DNA from: Lactifluus volemus
Lineage: Eukaryota > Basidiomycota > Agaricomycetes > Russulales > Russulaceae
Reading direction: 5' to 3'
Assembly (NCBI GenBank): GCA_022376515.1
Contig: WTXI01000083.1
Coordinates: forward strand, 81,079-145,078
DNA: 64,000 nt
The translations under genes and the position numbers were made by a program. Positions 49,318-59,637 of the stretch are shown piece by piece (positions within the stretch are counted from its first letter, which is position 1; each line of letters begins with the position of its first letter). The notes below the pieces were generated by a model. That model saw only the letters and a program-made list of their open reading frames with translations, was not told where the DNA came from and made no database searches.

Positions 49318-50198
49318 GACTGTGGCTTGAAGCGAGCGTCATTTCTGGTCTGGTGATTTGGAGTGACGAGTCAGACGAGACTTGGCACACCAAATAGTCA
49401 ATCTAAGAACACACAGGCAAGTTCCTGTGAGGGATAGACTTGACTGCAAACTCTTGGGGTTCATATTGCATGAGGCAGACAAGCGGGCCGGCACATGCGA
49501 TAGTTGGAGTTACTGTTTCTAAAAGGGATAGATGGTGGCAGATGGGTAAATGACGATGTGTAAGTTCGACCGCAACACAGGTGCAAGTGTACAAGGGTTA
49601 GAAAGGATCTTTCTAGCCCTAGTACATTAGTGTGACATTGAACTAAGGTTCAATGCAAGCGGGGCATGAAGAGTGGGAACTACTCTTTGCAACATGCTCA
49701 TGATAAGGTTCAGGTGTCTGTGAGCTTGTTCCAAGAATAATGGACCAAGCGAACAGATGTCTGATGGTGGTGCAAAGGTACCTTAACCAAAGTTACGAAG
49801 AGGGGATTCACAAGAAGAGAGGGAGATTGAGTGTCAAGTGAACAACTGCTGTGATTCTAGATGAAGCTGAAGCTGGGCTTTAGCTCATCTACAGGGCCCT
49901 ATTTATGTGTACAGAGAGCCAGCCAACTATCCTACAAAGGTCACAGTAAAGTAGTGTAGTCAAGACCATTGACTAAGTACCTGAGTCAGTTCTGATGACT
50001 CAAGAACTGACTCAGTGCATCTGACTCAAGATTTAAGTCATGATTCCTGAGTCAAATACATGTCCAAAAAGATGACGCACAGCCCCTAGAAGCCAAATAG
50101 AGGGGGCTGGCCAAGGAAAGGGATCCTAGGTCATAACACAAAACAAAAAAAGACGAGACAAGAAAGAAATGGGCCAGATGGCCCACATAACTGTAACA
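49318..50198 (-). repeat. third LTR of the minus-strand gypsy family, end-truncated
   Basis: Diverged copy of the 36435-37363 LTR, ending ATAACTGTAACA. It lacks the first 16-17 bp, starting exactly where the neighbouring LTR ends, so the plus-strand gypsy element probably inserted into it. It retains five perfect TGACTCA/TGAGTCA sites (49982-50054). Confidence 0.85.
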
Positions 50199-50302
50199 AA
50201 GACAGTGTTGGAGGGGGGTTGGCTCGCAGATGGAAAGGTGAGCCGTGCTGTGGGTGGTGATAGACACGATGATTGGGCCGACGCAGATGGCACTGATAGA
50301 TA

Positions 50303-50446
50303 TGAGGCACTGGCTGCCACAGGTGGGGACAAGCTTGGGTGGATCGGCGTGAGGCACTGGCTGTCACAGGTGGGGATGACGCTCAGGCAGATTGGCATGA
50401 GGCACTGGCTGCCACAGGTGGGGACAATGTTTGGGTGGATTGGCAT
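50303..50446. repeat. tandem repeat, three units of 47-48 bp
   Basis: Units begin at 50303, 50350 and 50398 with TGAGGCACTGGCTG and contain CACAGGTGGGGA. Minus-strand frames over it are repeat products. Confidence 0.75.
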
Positions 50447-50615
50447 GATGGCTTGGCTGATGCAAGTCTCGAGAAAGAACATGATACTCTGGTTGACTGA
50501 TGTGGGGCTCTGATTGATGCAGGCAAATGGTGTGTAGACATGGCAGCCACAGATGGTGAGGAGGGGGTGATACTGTGTCACGTGGGTGTGAGGCACTATT
50601 TGGAGTGGGTGGAGA

Positions 50616-51221
50616 TCATTGACGTGTGGCCCTGGTGGTTGCGGATGGAGATGAAGGGCGTGATACCCTGACAGACGCGGGGGACCAAGAACAACATGAT
50701 GCTCCAGGTGTGGCAGGTGGTGAAGACGCGTGATTCACGGTACTGGCGGTAATGGTACTCATAAGAGCAAGTGATCGTCGCCAAGACTGTTCATATAACG
50801 CTGAGAGGGAGGTGGAAAGTGTTTTGTATGTCTTCCTTTTCTGGAACATTTCTCTATAATATGTTAGTATCAGTTCTGATATGTTCATAATGACTTACTT
50901 GTTCCATTCCTGTAATACACCATTGGACTAATATTTCATGTCCTTTCTCTTGAAGAGGTTGATGATGGTGTAGTAAAACACCGCTTTGTCAACTTTGCTG
51001 TCGTCCTTTCTCCAGTCCTCTACACTGGATAGAAACCATCGCATCTGTAATTAATAATTTGTCAGAACGCTCAAGATGTTGTGAATAAATACATACGTGG
51101 AGGGTCACATAGGCGATGCTCCTTGGCGTGACGGATGATAAAAAGTATGTATCAGGTTTTTGTCACTTACGTTTGATTTGACGGCCCACTGTACCTGATT
51201 TGGCAATTTGGAAAAGGCAAC
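50616..51221 (-). pseudogene. C-terminal part of a DUF6698-type gene, cut off by an insertion
   Basis: On the minus strand, exons read HGVAFSKLPNQVQWAVKSN, then VTPRSIAYVTLH, then MRWFLSSVEDWRKDDS...VFYYTIINLF and EWNK plus a Ser/Thr-rich tail ending at 50616, separated by short GT-AG introns. This order is that of the C-terminal half of agaricomycete DUF6698 proteins, whose role is unknown. The N-terminal half lies 5.4 kb away (56675-57730), on the other side of an element with matching target repeats. A TAG after DMKY also breaks the frame. Confidence 0.6.
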
Positions 51222-51228
51222 GCCATGT
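51222..51228. repeat. left target repeat GCCATGT
   Basis: 7 bp direct repeat, identical to 56668-56674, just outside the inverted repeats. Removing the element and one copy makes the DUF6698-type frame continuous. Confidence 0.75.
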
Positions 51229-51358
51229 TAGCCTCGTGACCGGCTCTCGATAATGAGGTAAACCTCAATTGAGAGCCTGGTAGATCTGAGTTTAAATTAT
51301 ATAGCTACCTGATCGTTCCGTATATAGATAGGCTCAATAAGGAAATCTATCATGTGAT
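51229..51358. repeat. left terminal inverted repeat
   Basis: Begins TAGCCTCGTGACCGGCTCTC and runs to CATGTGAT. It shares with the right end, in order: TTAG, GTGACCG, CTCTCG, GAGAG, TCTGAGTTT, CACCTGA-like and GATAGGCTCRATAAGG blocks. A hairpin (TGAGGT ... ACCTCA inside CTCTC ... GAGAG) lies at about 51245-51275. Confidence 0.75.
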
Positions 51359-51427
51359 TGCGAAATCAAGGGAGCAGCAAACCATCAGAACGTGTTACTA
51401 CACCTCCTCTTCCACTTGTGCTTTGCA

Positions 51428-54404
51428 ATGAAGCATCCAAATGATGCCTTTGTATTCGTAAATGCTAACTCACCCAAGAAACGAAGACGAAAGACGTCAA
51501 TTAACTACGGAGAACTTCTAAGCTTTGGCAGCATACCCTCAGGCTCGGACTCCTTGAAATCTTCGCGTACTCAAGATGAAAACCAGCCACATCCAATGTT
51601 AGGGAGTCCTTGGGTCCCTACCCCTCGATTTAAGACTTGGGACCCCTCCAAATTTCTGTCAAACACTGGCTCTGGTCTGAGCTCTCGAGCTCATCATGGA
51701 ATCTGAATGCTACTGTCAACAAGCTCAGCTCATGCGGTACTACTCTGGATAATGGAGGGCTAACGAGACGTCTTGTTCGCCTTCAGAGAGCCCTTCTGTT
51801 GTGCTAGAGCTCTCCAACACCCTGGGTGATGTGCTTGAGACTTCAAACTTGCGTGTGTATGAATCTCCAGACATTATCTCTCCTGGGACCCAAAACGGTT
51901 GGAACGACTGCAAGAAGGAGGTCTTGAAGCTATTCTCTGATGCTGGCCGATCGCCGTTGGACCTTATTATTGATCTCCTTGACCTTGGCCAAGACGAATA
52001 TGAACATTACCAAACGTGATGGTTCTCTTTGAATTGTAACAAAATTTCTGTCCTTCTCGATCTTATCTTTGCACACCCAAAAGGCCATGATTTAATATTA
52101 CATTGGGTTCGTCCCCATTCGCTCGAAGCCATCTGTACGATGGTTGCTTCGGAAATGGACCTTGTCGTAAAGGAACTCTCTTTTCCAAGCGTTGAAGATG
52201 TCTCATCCGAGTTCATATCAAATTGGACCCTTGAGAGAGTCGTAGAACCCGCTACAAAGCTTTGTCCATCACTTTTACACATTCTCGAAGCGGCTGCTCA
52301 GACCCAGGAAGCTAAACGAAAGAACAAGATCAAATTCCCGAAGACAGTGAGCAGAAATATCTACTGCACATATACATCTACTCAAACAGATTAGGCTTGC
52401 AACGTGATCATCTCCCAGCTCGCATATCAACGGTCAAATCGTAGCATCAAGTTTCAATCAGTATTTGGTCTTTTTCTTTGGAGCACAGGGTCCTCGAGGA
52501 AAACTATCGATGCCCTCTTTCGCTGCAGCCTCACTATCTCTTATGACAGCTTTGGGAAACTCCTATCTCAGTTAAGCCAGCGTTATATCACCCTTGCGAA
52601 ACAAATAGCATCCTCTCCACACATGTTCTGTTATGATAACATCAATATCAGCTCATCTATCTTTGTGGAACAACGTGGTGCTGCAACTCCTGCGAAAGTC
52701 CAATCTGGCACGTTTGGTATACTCTATGGACTTCGAAACGCAACACTCGATGACTTGAAACTACAGCCCATCATCAATAGATATCGAAACTGCAAGGGTC
52801 TTTCGCCCTCAGACCTCCGCCTCAGTCTTGACCAACTCAAATGCCTCAACCATCAATTTTCCGTGATTATTCTTCGAATTCTCTTCAAGCATTGCCCCTT
52901 TACTCTGGATATAGCTCTCACCCGGCTCTGCAGTCAATTTCTCGGCATCCTCTAGCAGTTGGTGGTAAAACAGAGCAGTTCCCGCTTTGGACAACAACAA
53001 TTGAGGAATCATTGATTCACGGAAATCTTATGGTACATGATGACGCTTATCTGGTTCAGCTTAAGCGAAATGCAGACGATCTGGTGAAGTATGCGATCCC
53101 AAGTGTCAACGACCAGTCAACCAATGCTCGTATTCGTGGAGGACAAGTTATGTGTGTCAATGACTTGATCCCTGGACTCGACAAGACATCTTTCAGCTTG
53201 GTTTTGGCCTATTCCATCTGTGCATGAACTTGATCTGGGCTCTCCTTCATGTTCACCGTGGTTCGCTCCAACAAACCGGCAGCCTGACTTACTTCTTCGG
53301 TCTAATGGAGAAAGCATGCCTTGGCGCTGATTATCCTGACTACCACAAACTCCTGGCAGCTCTGACGCAGGTACTGGAGGGTATTATCCTTGGCGCATGG
53401 CTTGATGAACTTGGGGATTTTGCTGAATTTGCGAAGATGAATCCTAGTGCTCAGGATCTTCTCCTCCGAGCTCAGAGTATCCTGAACCGGTCTGCTTGTC
53501 CCTTGGGAAACTGGCAAAAGGGATCTAAGGCTAAAGATCCCCCAATCCCACCATATGCTGGTGCACTTGATCCGCTTCATGATATTGCTCATCAAAATAC
53601 ACTCCTCCTCACTCGTGATTTGTTATATATGATAGAACTGACTTTGGCAATCTCTGAGGGCGATTTTGGACATGTTGAAGACCTTCTCCCTGTCTTGGTG
53701 AAAATCTTCCGGGGTGCTGGCTCAAACAACTACTGCATGGAGATTCTTCACTTTCTTGCAAACCTGAAGCATATCTGGATGCCCAAGTTTGCGTGAGTTC
53801 AAGTTAAGAGGTCCCGATTTAGATAATTCTGAATGATGTTAGTGATATTATGCGTGACAATATGATCGTCAATGTCTCAGGGTTGCCAGGTCACTTCATG
53901 GCTGTTGATCTCAATATTGAACATCTCATTGGTTATCTAAAGGTGTGGAAATATTTCTATGCCGATGCAATTAGCTGTAACTAGCGTTTTAGATGTTTTT
54001 TGTCGCTAAAGGTCTTCGTTCAAGCTGGGACAAGCTTGGCGACATCTCAGCAGCCGTTCTTCAGTTGCAAATGTTAAGAAGCAAGTCACAAAAGCCTTGG
54101 GTGCATCATATGAAGGAAAGACGCATACAACACCAGACACATCAATGCTCGTCTGGAAGGTTGCCAACGAAGTCCGAGAGCTTGCGCTCAGCAAATATCA
54201 GCCTGGTCGTAAGGGGAATGACAAACAGAGGTTGGTTACAAATCTAATTGACATCGGGGAGAGGAAGCTGTTGTCATCAGTCTCGAAACATTCAACAAAA
54301 AGCTTGCATGCATAAAGGCAGGACATGTAGATGAAATGGCAGGGATGATTGAAGAGGACGAGATACCAAGTATGCAATTGACCATTGAATTTGACAATAC
54401 ATAG
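51428..54404 (+). pseudogene. DUF6589-domain protein, candidate DDE-type transposase (broken)
   Basis: Large agaricomycete family of unknown function. From MKHPNDAFVFVNANSPKKRRRK (basic patch), conserved blocks follow: WNDCKKEVLKLFSDAG, LDLIFAHPKGHDLI, VVKELSFPSVEDV, ISQLAYQRSNRS, FCYDNINISSSIFVEQR (about 52626), YAIPSVNDQSTNARIRG (53092), GFGLFHLCMNLIWALL, GSLTYFFGLMEKACLG, RGAGSNNYCMEILHFL and VDLNIEHLIGYLK (53905). Three conserved acidic positions, Asp (52635), Asp (53111) and Glu (53919), could be a DDE triad; this is inference. Introns fit at about 52350-52394, 53794-53845 and 53943-53991. Breaks: a TGA at 52017-52019 where the family has Arg, and frame changes near 51790, 52905, 53187, 54075 and 54270. 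The stop at 54402-54404 is the family-like end. Confidence 0.8.
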
Positions 54405-54420
54405 TTACATAAAAAAAATT

Positions 54421-56496
54421 TCACATGGATGCATCGAATGAACAGATCTCGTCAACGATTTTCTGACCCCACTCATCTACCCAGTCAGAACTGGCATCCA
54501 GCAAAGTCTTGAGCTGATCAACATCGGTGACACGTTTTCGTGGCGCTTTGCAGATAACTTCGATCTCAGTGTCGGTGAGAATCCATGAGATTTGTCGCAC
54601 TCCGCATAATGGATCATTTTCATGTGTATGCGCTCGCCAAGAATACAAAGCTGCTCTCAGAGGTTCATGCTCCTTCTTTGGGCGATATTTCGGTCTTGAG
54701 GAGGCCACATTGACTTCTTGATCAATGAATACCAGTGTTTCGGCTGAATAAAACTTCCCCGGAAAGAAATCAGCAAGATTAAAGCCATCGCTGTGCTTAT
54801 CGCAGCAAATTTGTTAGTGAAATTCAATGCTAGTGGTTTACAAGTGAGAACTCCCCCGCCAACAACACAAATGAAACTCACCATTTGGTGTACAATCATG
54901 AAGGTAATTTGCAAAAAGAGGCGGGTGCAGTCAGACGATTGGACCAGTTGATACATCGCCACCCCAGTTCGCTCAGGCTTTCTCGAAGTGTTCGTTATCG
55001 GACGTAGTGGTTGGTCTGGATCACCAGGGTCCTGTATCAACGAGGAGAGGTCTGCAGTCATGGCCCAAGGTTCATAGAGTATAAGGAAAGTGCGGAGTTG
55101 ATGTTGCTTGTCCACAACGGCCACCCCTCTGGATGAGATTTGTGATGTCTCTGCACATGCCATACTGGATAACACATTCAACGTCCAACACGTCAAGTCC
55201 CTAACATGAAAGTAGTAAAAGCCAGTTAAAAAAGAAGAGAATTTGTCCACTTACGGTCGATGCGCCAGATGTTGCGCATAGTATTCTTGTTGTTCCATCT
55301 GGTGAGGCAAAATCTTGAAACGTGCTTTCAAGATACTCCAATGACATCTTACTGTGATAATGTTTGACAAATCGCAAGTGCTGCATGGTCTCAGGAAAGA
55401 GGCTGTTAAGGTAGTTTGTGGTGTTAGTAGCTTCTTGGACGTTATCAAAGAAAATGATCATTTTGGGGATCAATTTGGGATCAAAAGTCTTATTTCCATG
55501 TTCTGGAACGAGGAACTGAAGGTTGCGAAAGTTGCTAAGCGATCCTACGACAGGATGGGTGGCATATGTGATATTTGGCTGATTTGATGTAAGCGCAATT
55601 GTAACATAGTCCGATGGGAACAGAAGCTTCTCCGTGACACAGCGGGTTATATGAGGAGGAAGCGTCCCAAAAGCGCCTGAACAGGGATGGTCTTCGGCAG
55701 TAAGAGGCGAAGTTTACCAAGATTGCCCCGGCAGGTCGGAAAGCTGGTTGGCCGTATAATGGTATCCCCGCTGTGTGAATTGAGTGCGCTTCATCAACGT
55801 GGACTCGTTTGATTATTTTGGGTAGCCGGGAATTGCGTAGAGCCTGTGCAAGACGAGGCAGATGCCCTTTGTAAGTTTGCAGCTGTTTGGGTTGTACAAC
55901 GAGGATATTGAAATCCCCCGCTTGCACAGACTAACGAAACATCAACGAAACAAAAAAAAAAAGATTCGATTCCGAGTCGATTATACCTTCCAAAATTCGC
56001 TCGAATTCGGGGTGTCTTCATTGACACATGCAGCCGTTAGTCCATAGGACTGAAATTCAGCAACCTTGAAACTTTTAATTAGAAGTGAACTATTGCGTCA
56101 CTAGTACTGCTCACCTGAAGCACTTGCAGTCGCTTTAAAGGCGAAATTACCAAAGACACTGCTGTAGGGTCCAAAAGAGCCGGCAGGATCATGCACAGAG
56201 TCTTGCCAGAGCCAGTCCCAGCATCAATCAGAGTGTCCTGACCAGAGGAAGAGCTAGCACAGCCTTAAGTTAAAACTCCTGAGGTATTTTTTCGCCGTTC
56301 GTGACTGTAGACAGTAGGAGACAGCATTTGTAGACAGTATCTCGTTCAGAAGTGTCCAATGTTGCCAGAAATTCAGGTCCAGGTCGTTTAATAGGGCATA
56401 TTTTTCAAATCTTGAGAGCAGCAAGTCCCCAGTAAGGTTTCGAATGTTTTCGAGCTCATTCGCAAGCAAAGACGCGTCAGGTTGAGCCATACTCAT
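54421..56496 (-). pseudogene. RecQ-like superfamily II helicase of the DUF6589 element (broken)
   Basis: The start MSMAQPDASLLANELENIR (56496) avoids the inverted repeat, in which an earlier ATG lies. Walker A is DAGTGSGKTLCM (56200-56223). Next come VQPKQLQTYKGHLPRLAQAL, Walker B KRVHVDEAHSIHTAG (about 55788), KMIIFFDNVQEATN, TRILCATSGAS, GLDVLDVECVIQYGMCR and a motif VI reading QRGGRCGQ, where RecQ-like enzymes have QRxGRAGR; the last Arg is missing. The C-terminus ends in DEICSFDASM. Introns of about 50-60 nt occur. A TAA where the family has Gln (near 56275), a shift just after it, and others near 55690 and 55130 break the frame. It differs clearly from the housekeeping RecQ at 13.8-16.9 kb. 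Confidence 0.75.
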
Positions 56497-56530
56497 TAAC
56501 GTTTGAAGGTAGAACACGTCTTTATTTGTG

Positions 56531-56667
56531 ATCACATGACTAATTCCCTTATCGAGCCTATCCTTATAGGGATTTTCAGGTGCCTGCGAGATTAAAACTC
56601 AGATTGACCAGTCTCTCTAGCAAGAGATCCGTTTTAGGTCTCGCCGAGAGACGGTCACCGGTCTAAT
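56531..56667. repeat. right terminal inverted repeat
   Basis: Read from the right edge it begins ATTAGACCGGTGACCG and follows the left repeat block by block to CATGTGAT. It also holds hairpins (GTCTCTC/GAGAGAC). About two thirds identical to the left repeat by eye. Confidence 0.75.
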
Positions 56668-56674
56668 GCCATGT
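56668..56674. repeat. right target repeat GCCATGT
   Basis: Identical to 51222-51228. It is followed directly by coding sequence of the split DUF6698-type gene (minus strand). Confidence 0.75.
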
Positions 56675-57730
56675 CTGTGCCACATTAAAGACTGTTAACA
56701 GTGAACAAAAATACGTGTTACAAACTCGTGTACCATTTTGATGAGGTCCGAGCACAGGAGTCCATCCATGAGGTTTTCATAGTCGATGGAATAATTGTGA
56801 TACATGAAGAGACAGAGTTGATCAGCGGTAACTCTTAGAGATCCATTCATGAAGTCATGTATTGTCCTGTAAAAAAGAAAAAAAAATCTGTAAGTATGAC
56901 ATTTCGTGTCGATAGTTATCATTTACCTAGTTGGATATGCTCGGAATTTATCGAGGTGTTTGATGGACACAGAAGCTCGGCCAGAACAGGGTGATTTCAC
57001 CCACAGTAAGTTGGCTTGGACAAGTGGGAGGGATGTCGGGCATTAAATCATTATTCAGCTGGGTGGTTGCGACGTAGTCGAGGCCATCTTCGCAGAGGAT
57101 TCTGATGTCGTCTGAATGTGCAAATCCAAGTGATGTGGTATCTAATGTAACGACACAAGTATTATTAGCAAATGTGGAAGTGTAAAAGATTCTCACACCT
57201 GGCTACATAGTTTTTTCAAGGGCCCTAGGATTCTTTTTGAACTTCTTGAGGTCTGACTCGAACGTTGGTATATTCTCTGAAATTATTGTAAAGACGTGCT
57301 GATAATGGGAATGATCTATGTTGTCGTCCTCTCTAGTATTTACCATCAGTTCCATGATTACCAGCGTATGTTCTCGTGTTGCTTACCTTTCTGTGTCTGT
57401 TCTTGTGCTCGCATTATCGTCGCCAATGTCATTGTCTGATCCTTCGCATTCCATCCCGATGTGGAACACAAGATCAAAATCGACGAAGGTGTCCTCTGAA
57501 TGGCCAATCCACTGAGCAAGTCTTTTGTAGTCACCGACAACCCTACTCCCGGTCCTGATGTTGTTCATGTTAGTGGTACATATGTGGAAAGCTTATGACG
57601 GATCTCACCTTTTATTTTTCATTTTGGGGTTGCTCAGTGCTTTCATAATAGAGGGTTTTTTTGCCAGCCTGAGAGATTGATGTGTTGAGACAGATTCTCT
57701 GTCAGAGTCGTTGCCTTCATTGTTGCTCAT
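56675..57730 (-). pseudogene. N-terminal and middle part of the split DUF6698-type gene
   Basis: Start MSNNEGNDSDRESVSTHQSL at 57730 (ATG on the minus strand), spliced by a GT-AG intron to TGSRVVGDYKRLAQWIGHSEDTF. Next come NIPTFESDLKKFKKNPRALEK and then a block (CLFMYHNYSIDYENLMDGLL and HEFVTRIFVH) that matches the middle of DUF6698 proteins, ending at the element edge. Some exon joins force a stop, so the gene was probably already decayed or is imperfectly read. Function of the family is unknown. Confidence 0.55.
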
Positions 57731-58137
57731 TGAGATGTGAGTGGGCACACGAGAGAATCAGGGCTCAGCTGGGCAAGTTATATGAGTGTGATTTAAAGTG
57801 TAGAGTGAGGGCGATACAGAAGACAAAGAATTGGATAGACTGTTTGCATGGCGATTATTGCTTATGGTTTCTGACATGATAATGTAGTCAATGCCTGAAA
57901 CTATTTTGATTTACAAGTGAGACCTTCCACATTTTAGGCAGTACTAGTTCCATACCCTGTTCATTTCAGATTTAATTGTGCCTGTAGTTTCTTATCAGAA
58001 CAACTTGTTTAGTTTGCTCATTGTAGAAATATGAGGGTCTACACGACACTAGTCTGTGTTATGGGGCATCATTGCCTACTGTACATGGTTTATCCAATGG
58101 ATTCTGACGGTTTATGTGTGTTCGACTTATGTAGATG
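57731..58137. other. short stretch without a supported gene
   Basis: Upstream flank of the DUF6698-type gene, so its promoter should be here. No open frame with a domain is seen, and no Helitron coding sequence that would continue the one after 59637. Confidence 0.4.
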
Positions 58138-59637
58138 TAGTGTTTACAGGTCCAGTCCTATGGACCTCAAAAAGACTGGCAACCCAACACAACCCAACTG
58201 AAGAGACTGGACTTCTGGCTGTGGTTGCCCTCATTTGACAATATTTAAAAACCATTTAAAAACCAGTTGCAATCAGTTGCAACCAGTCTTCTCACAGTAC
58301 ATATAATATTGTAGATGTACTCAAAATTACAGTCATTAAAAGAATATATACTAATGTAGACACTATTAATATTTACTCTATCTAACATTATAAAAATGAT
58401 GGGACATGCCCGGGGAAAAAAGACTCATTTGGTGAGGGTTTAATAGCCTGTGGCTGCACACGGACCTTTTGGTCATGTGCTGCCAGAGTAAGCTTATGCC
58501 GCTGCAAGCCTTCAGGCTCTGTCCTTACACGGCAATGGCCAGCAAGCCCCACGACAACAGTGGGTCCTGCCTCGTCGTCCTCACTGCGAAAGTATTGCCA
58601 GCTGCCCCCTCTGTTGGTCACTTTCTCTGTTATCAAGTGCGGTTCTAGGATCGTTCTTTTTTTTATGATTCTCAGGCTGACTTGTCTTATTTTCTTTCTC
58701 TCGCATACACCCATGGCAATGCCTGCAGCATTGGCATCGCTATGCCATCAGGGCCCCCCACTTGCTCTTACGCACGTTGCTCCCCTCTTTTTTTGGGTGC
58801 TGCATTTCCTCCAGCTGTTGTCTCTCGCATCGGGACATCCTCCTCTGCCTTCTCCTCCTCCTCTGCTACCTCTGCCTCTGCCACCACCACCACCACCTCC
58901 ATGTCCATCACACCTGTGCCACGTCGACATCCTTGGCGTCAGGATCACACTAGCAGTGCCATTGCGACCGCCTGAGTGCCTGACGCCTGTGACCGGCATG
59001 TGTCACGGCCTCCTCCCTGCCTCTGCCTCTGCCTCTACCTCCACCACCATCACCTCAGTGTCCATTGCACATTGACGTCCTTCACCCTCCTCATCAGCAA
59101 TGTCGGCCACCACCACAGCCAGGATGACAAACCACGAGTATGGCCATGACAACAAATGGCCACGCTAAACAAACGCTGGGGAGGACGAAGGGTACAACGA
59201 ATGGGAGGGATGATGACAACAGGTGGCAAGATGGCGAACATGATGACAGAAGCAGGGGATGACGAATGCCAGGAACGACGATGTGCCAGAATGCAGGGCC
59301 CCCACCCTCACTACAAACGCGAGACCGCCATTTCTTTTTATTTTCATTTCCTATTTTGTTTCTCATTTTATTTATTATTCTCATACACATGGCTGCGAGC
59401 AGTTGAATGTAATTAGTTTTATTTAGTTTATGCAATCAAATTATGCTAAAAAAAACACCAGTAAGACCAGTCAAAACTGGTCTTAACTGGTCTTTTGGAG
59501 GCAATGAACTGAAAAGGACCAGTCCTATTCGGTTCAGTTGTGGTCCTGCCAATTTGGGTGTCGGTCTAGACAGTTGCGGTCCCAGTTGCCCATCTTTGGG
59601 GTCAAAAAACCAGACTAGACCAGACCTTAAAACACTA
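58138..59637. mobile_element. hAT-like segment, 1.5 kb, no target duplication
   Basis: The left edge starts TAGTGTTTACAGGTCC and the right edge, read in reverse, TAGTGTTTTAAGGTCTGG, both close to the ends of the hAT element at 44992. The region near each end is rich in GGTCC and ACCAGT motifs. The flanks (tgtagatg and ttgcaaat) do not match, so it is either two broken copies or a rearranged one. Frames inside are low complexity. The right edge abuts Helitron coding sequence. Confidence 0.55.

Larger units (their letters stand above)
51229..56667. mobile_element. candidate new DNA transposon: TIRs, DUF6589 gene and RecQ-like helicase
   Basis: A 5.4 kb segment with long terminal inverted repeats (51229-51358 and 56531-56667) and GCCATGT on both sides. 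It carries two genes converging tail to tail, with only 16 bp between their stops. It lies inside a DUF6698-type gene, both halves of which are recognisable outside. Paired ends, a target duplication and disruption of a gene together indicate transposition. Neither gene is a known transposase; I infer that the DUF6589 protein could be one and the helicase an accessory factor. Both genes have frame breaks, so this copy is probably dead. Confidence 0.75.

Noticed and set aside
51229..56667. RIP-type C-to-T mutation as cause of the decay
   Set aside because: Only two nonsense changes fit; most breaks are frameshifts, and I cannot compute dinucleotide bias by eye.
58560..59075. 171-codon plus-strand frame with Leu/Pro/His runs
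   Set aside because: Low-complexity reading of CTCC-type repeats within the hAT-like segment.
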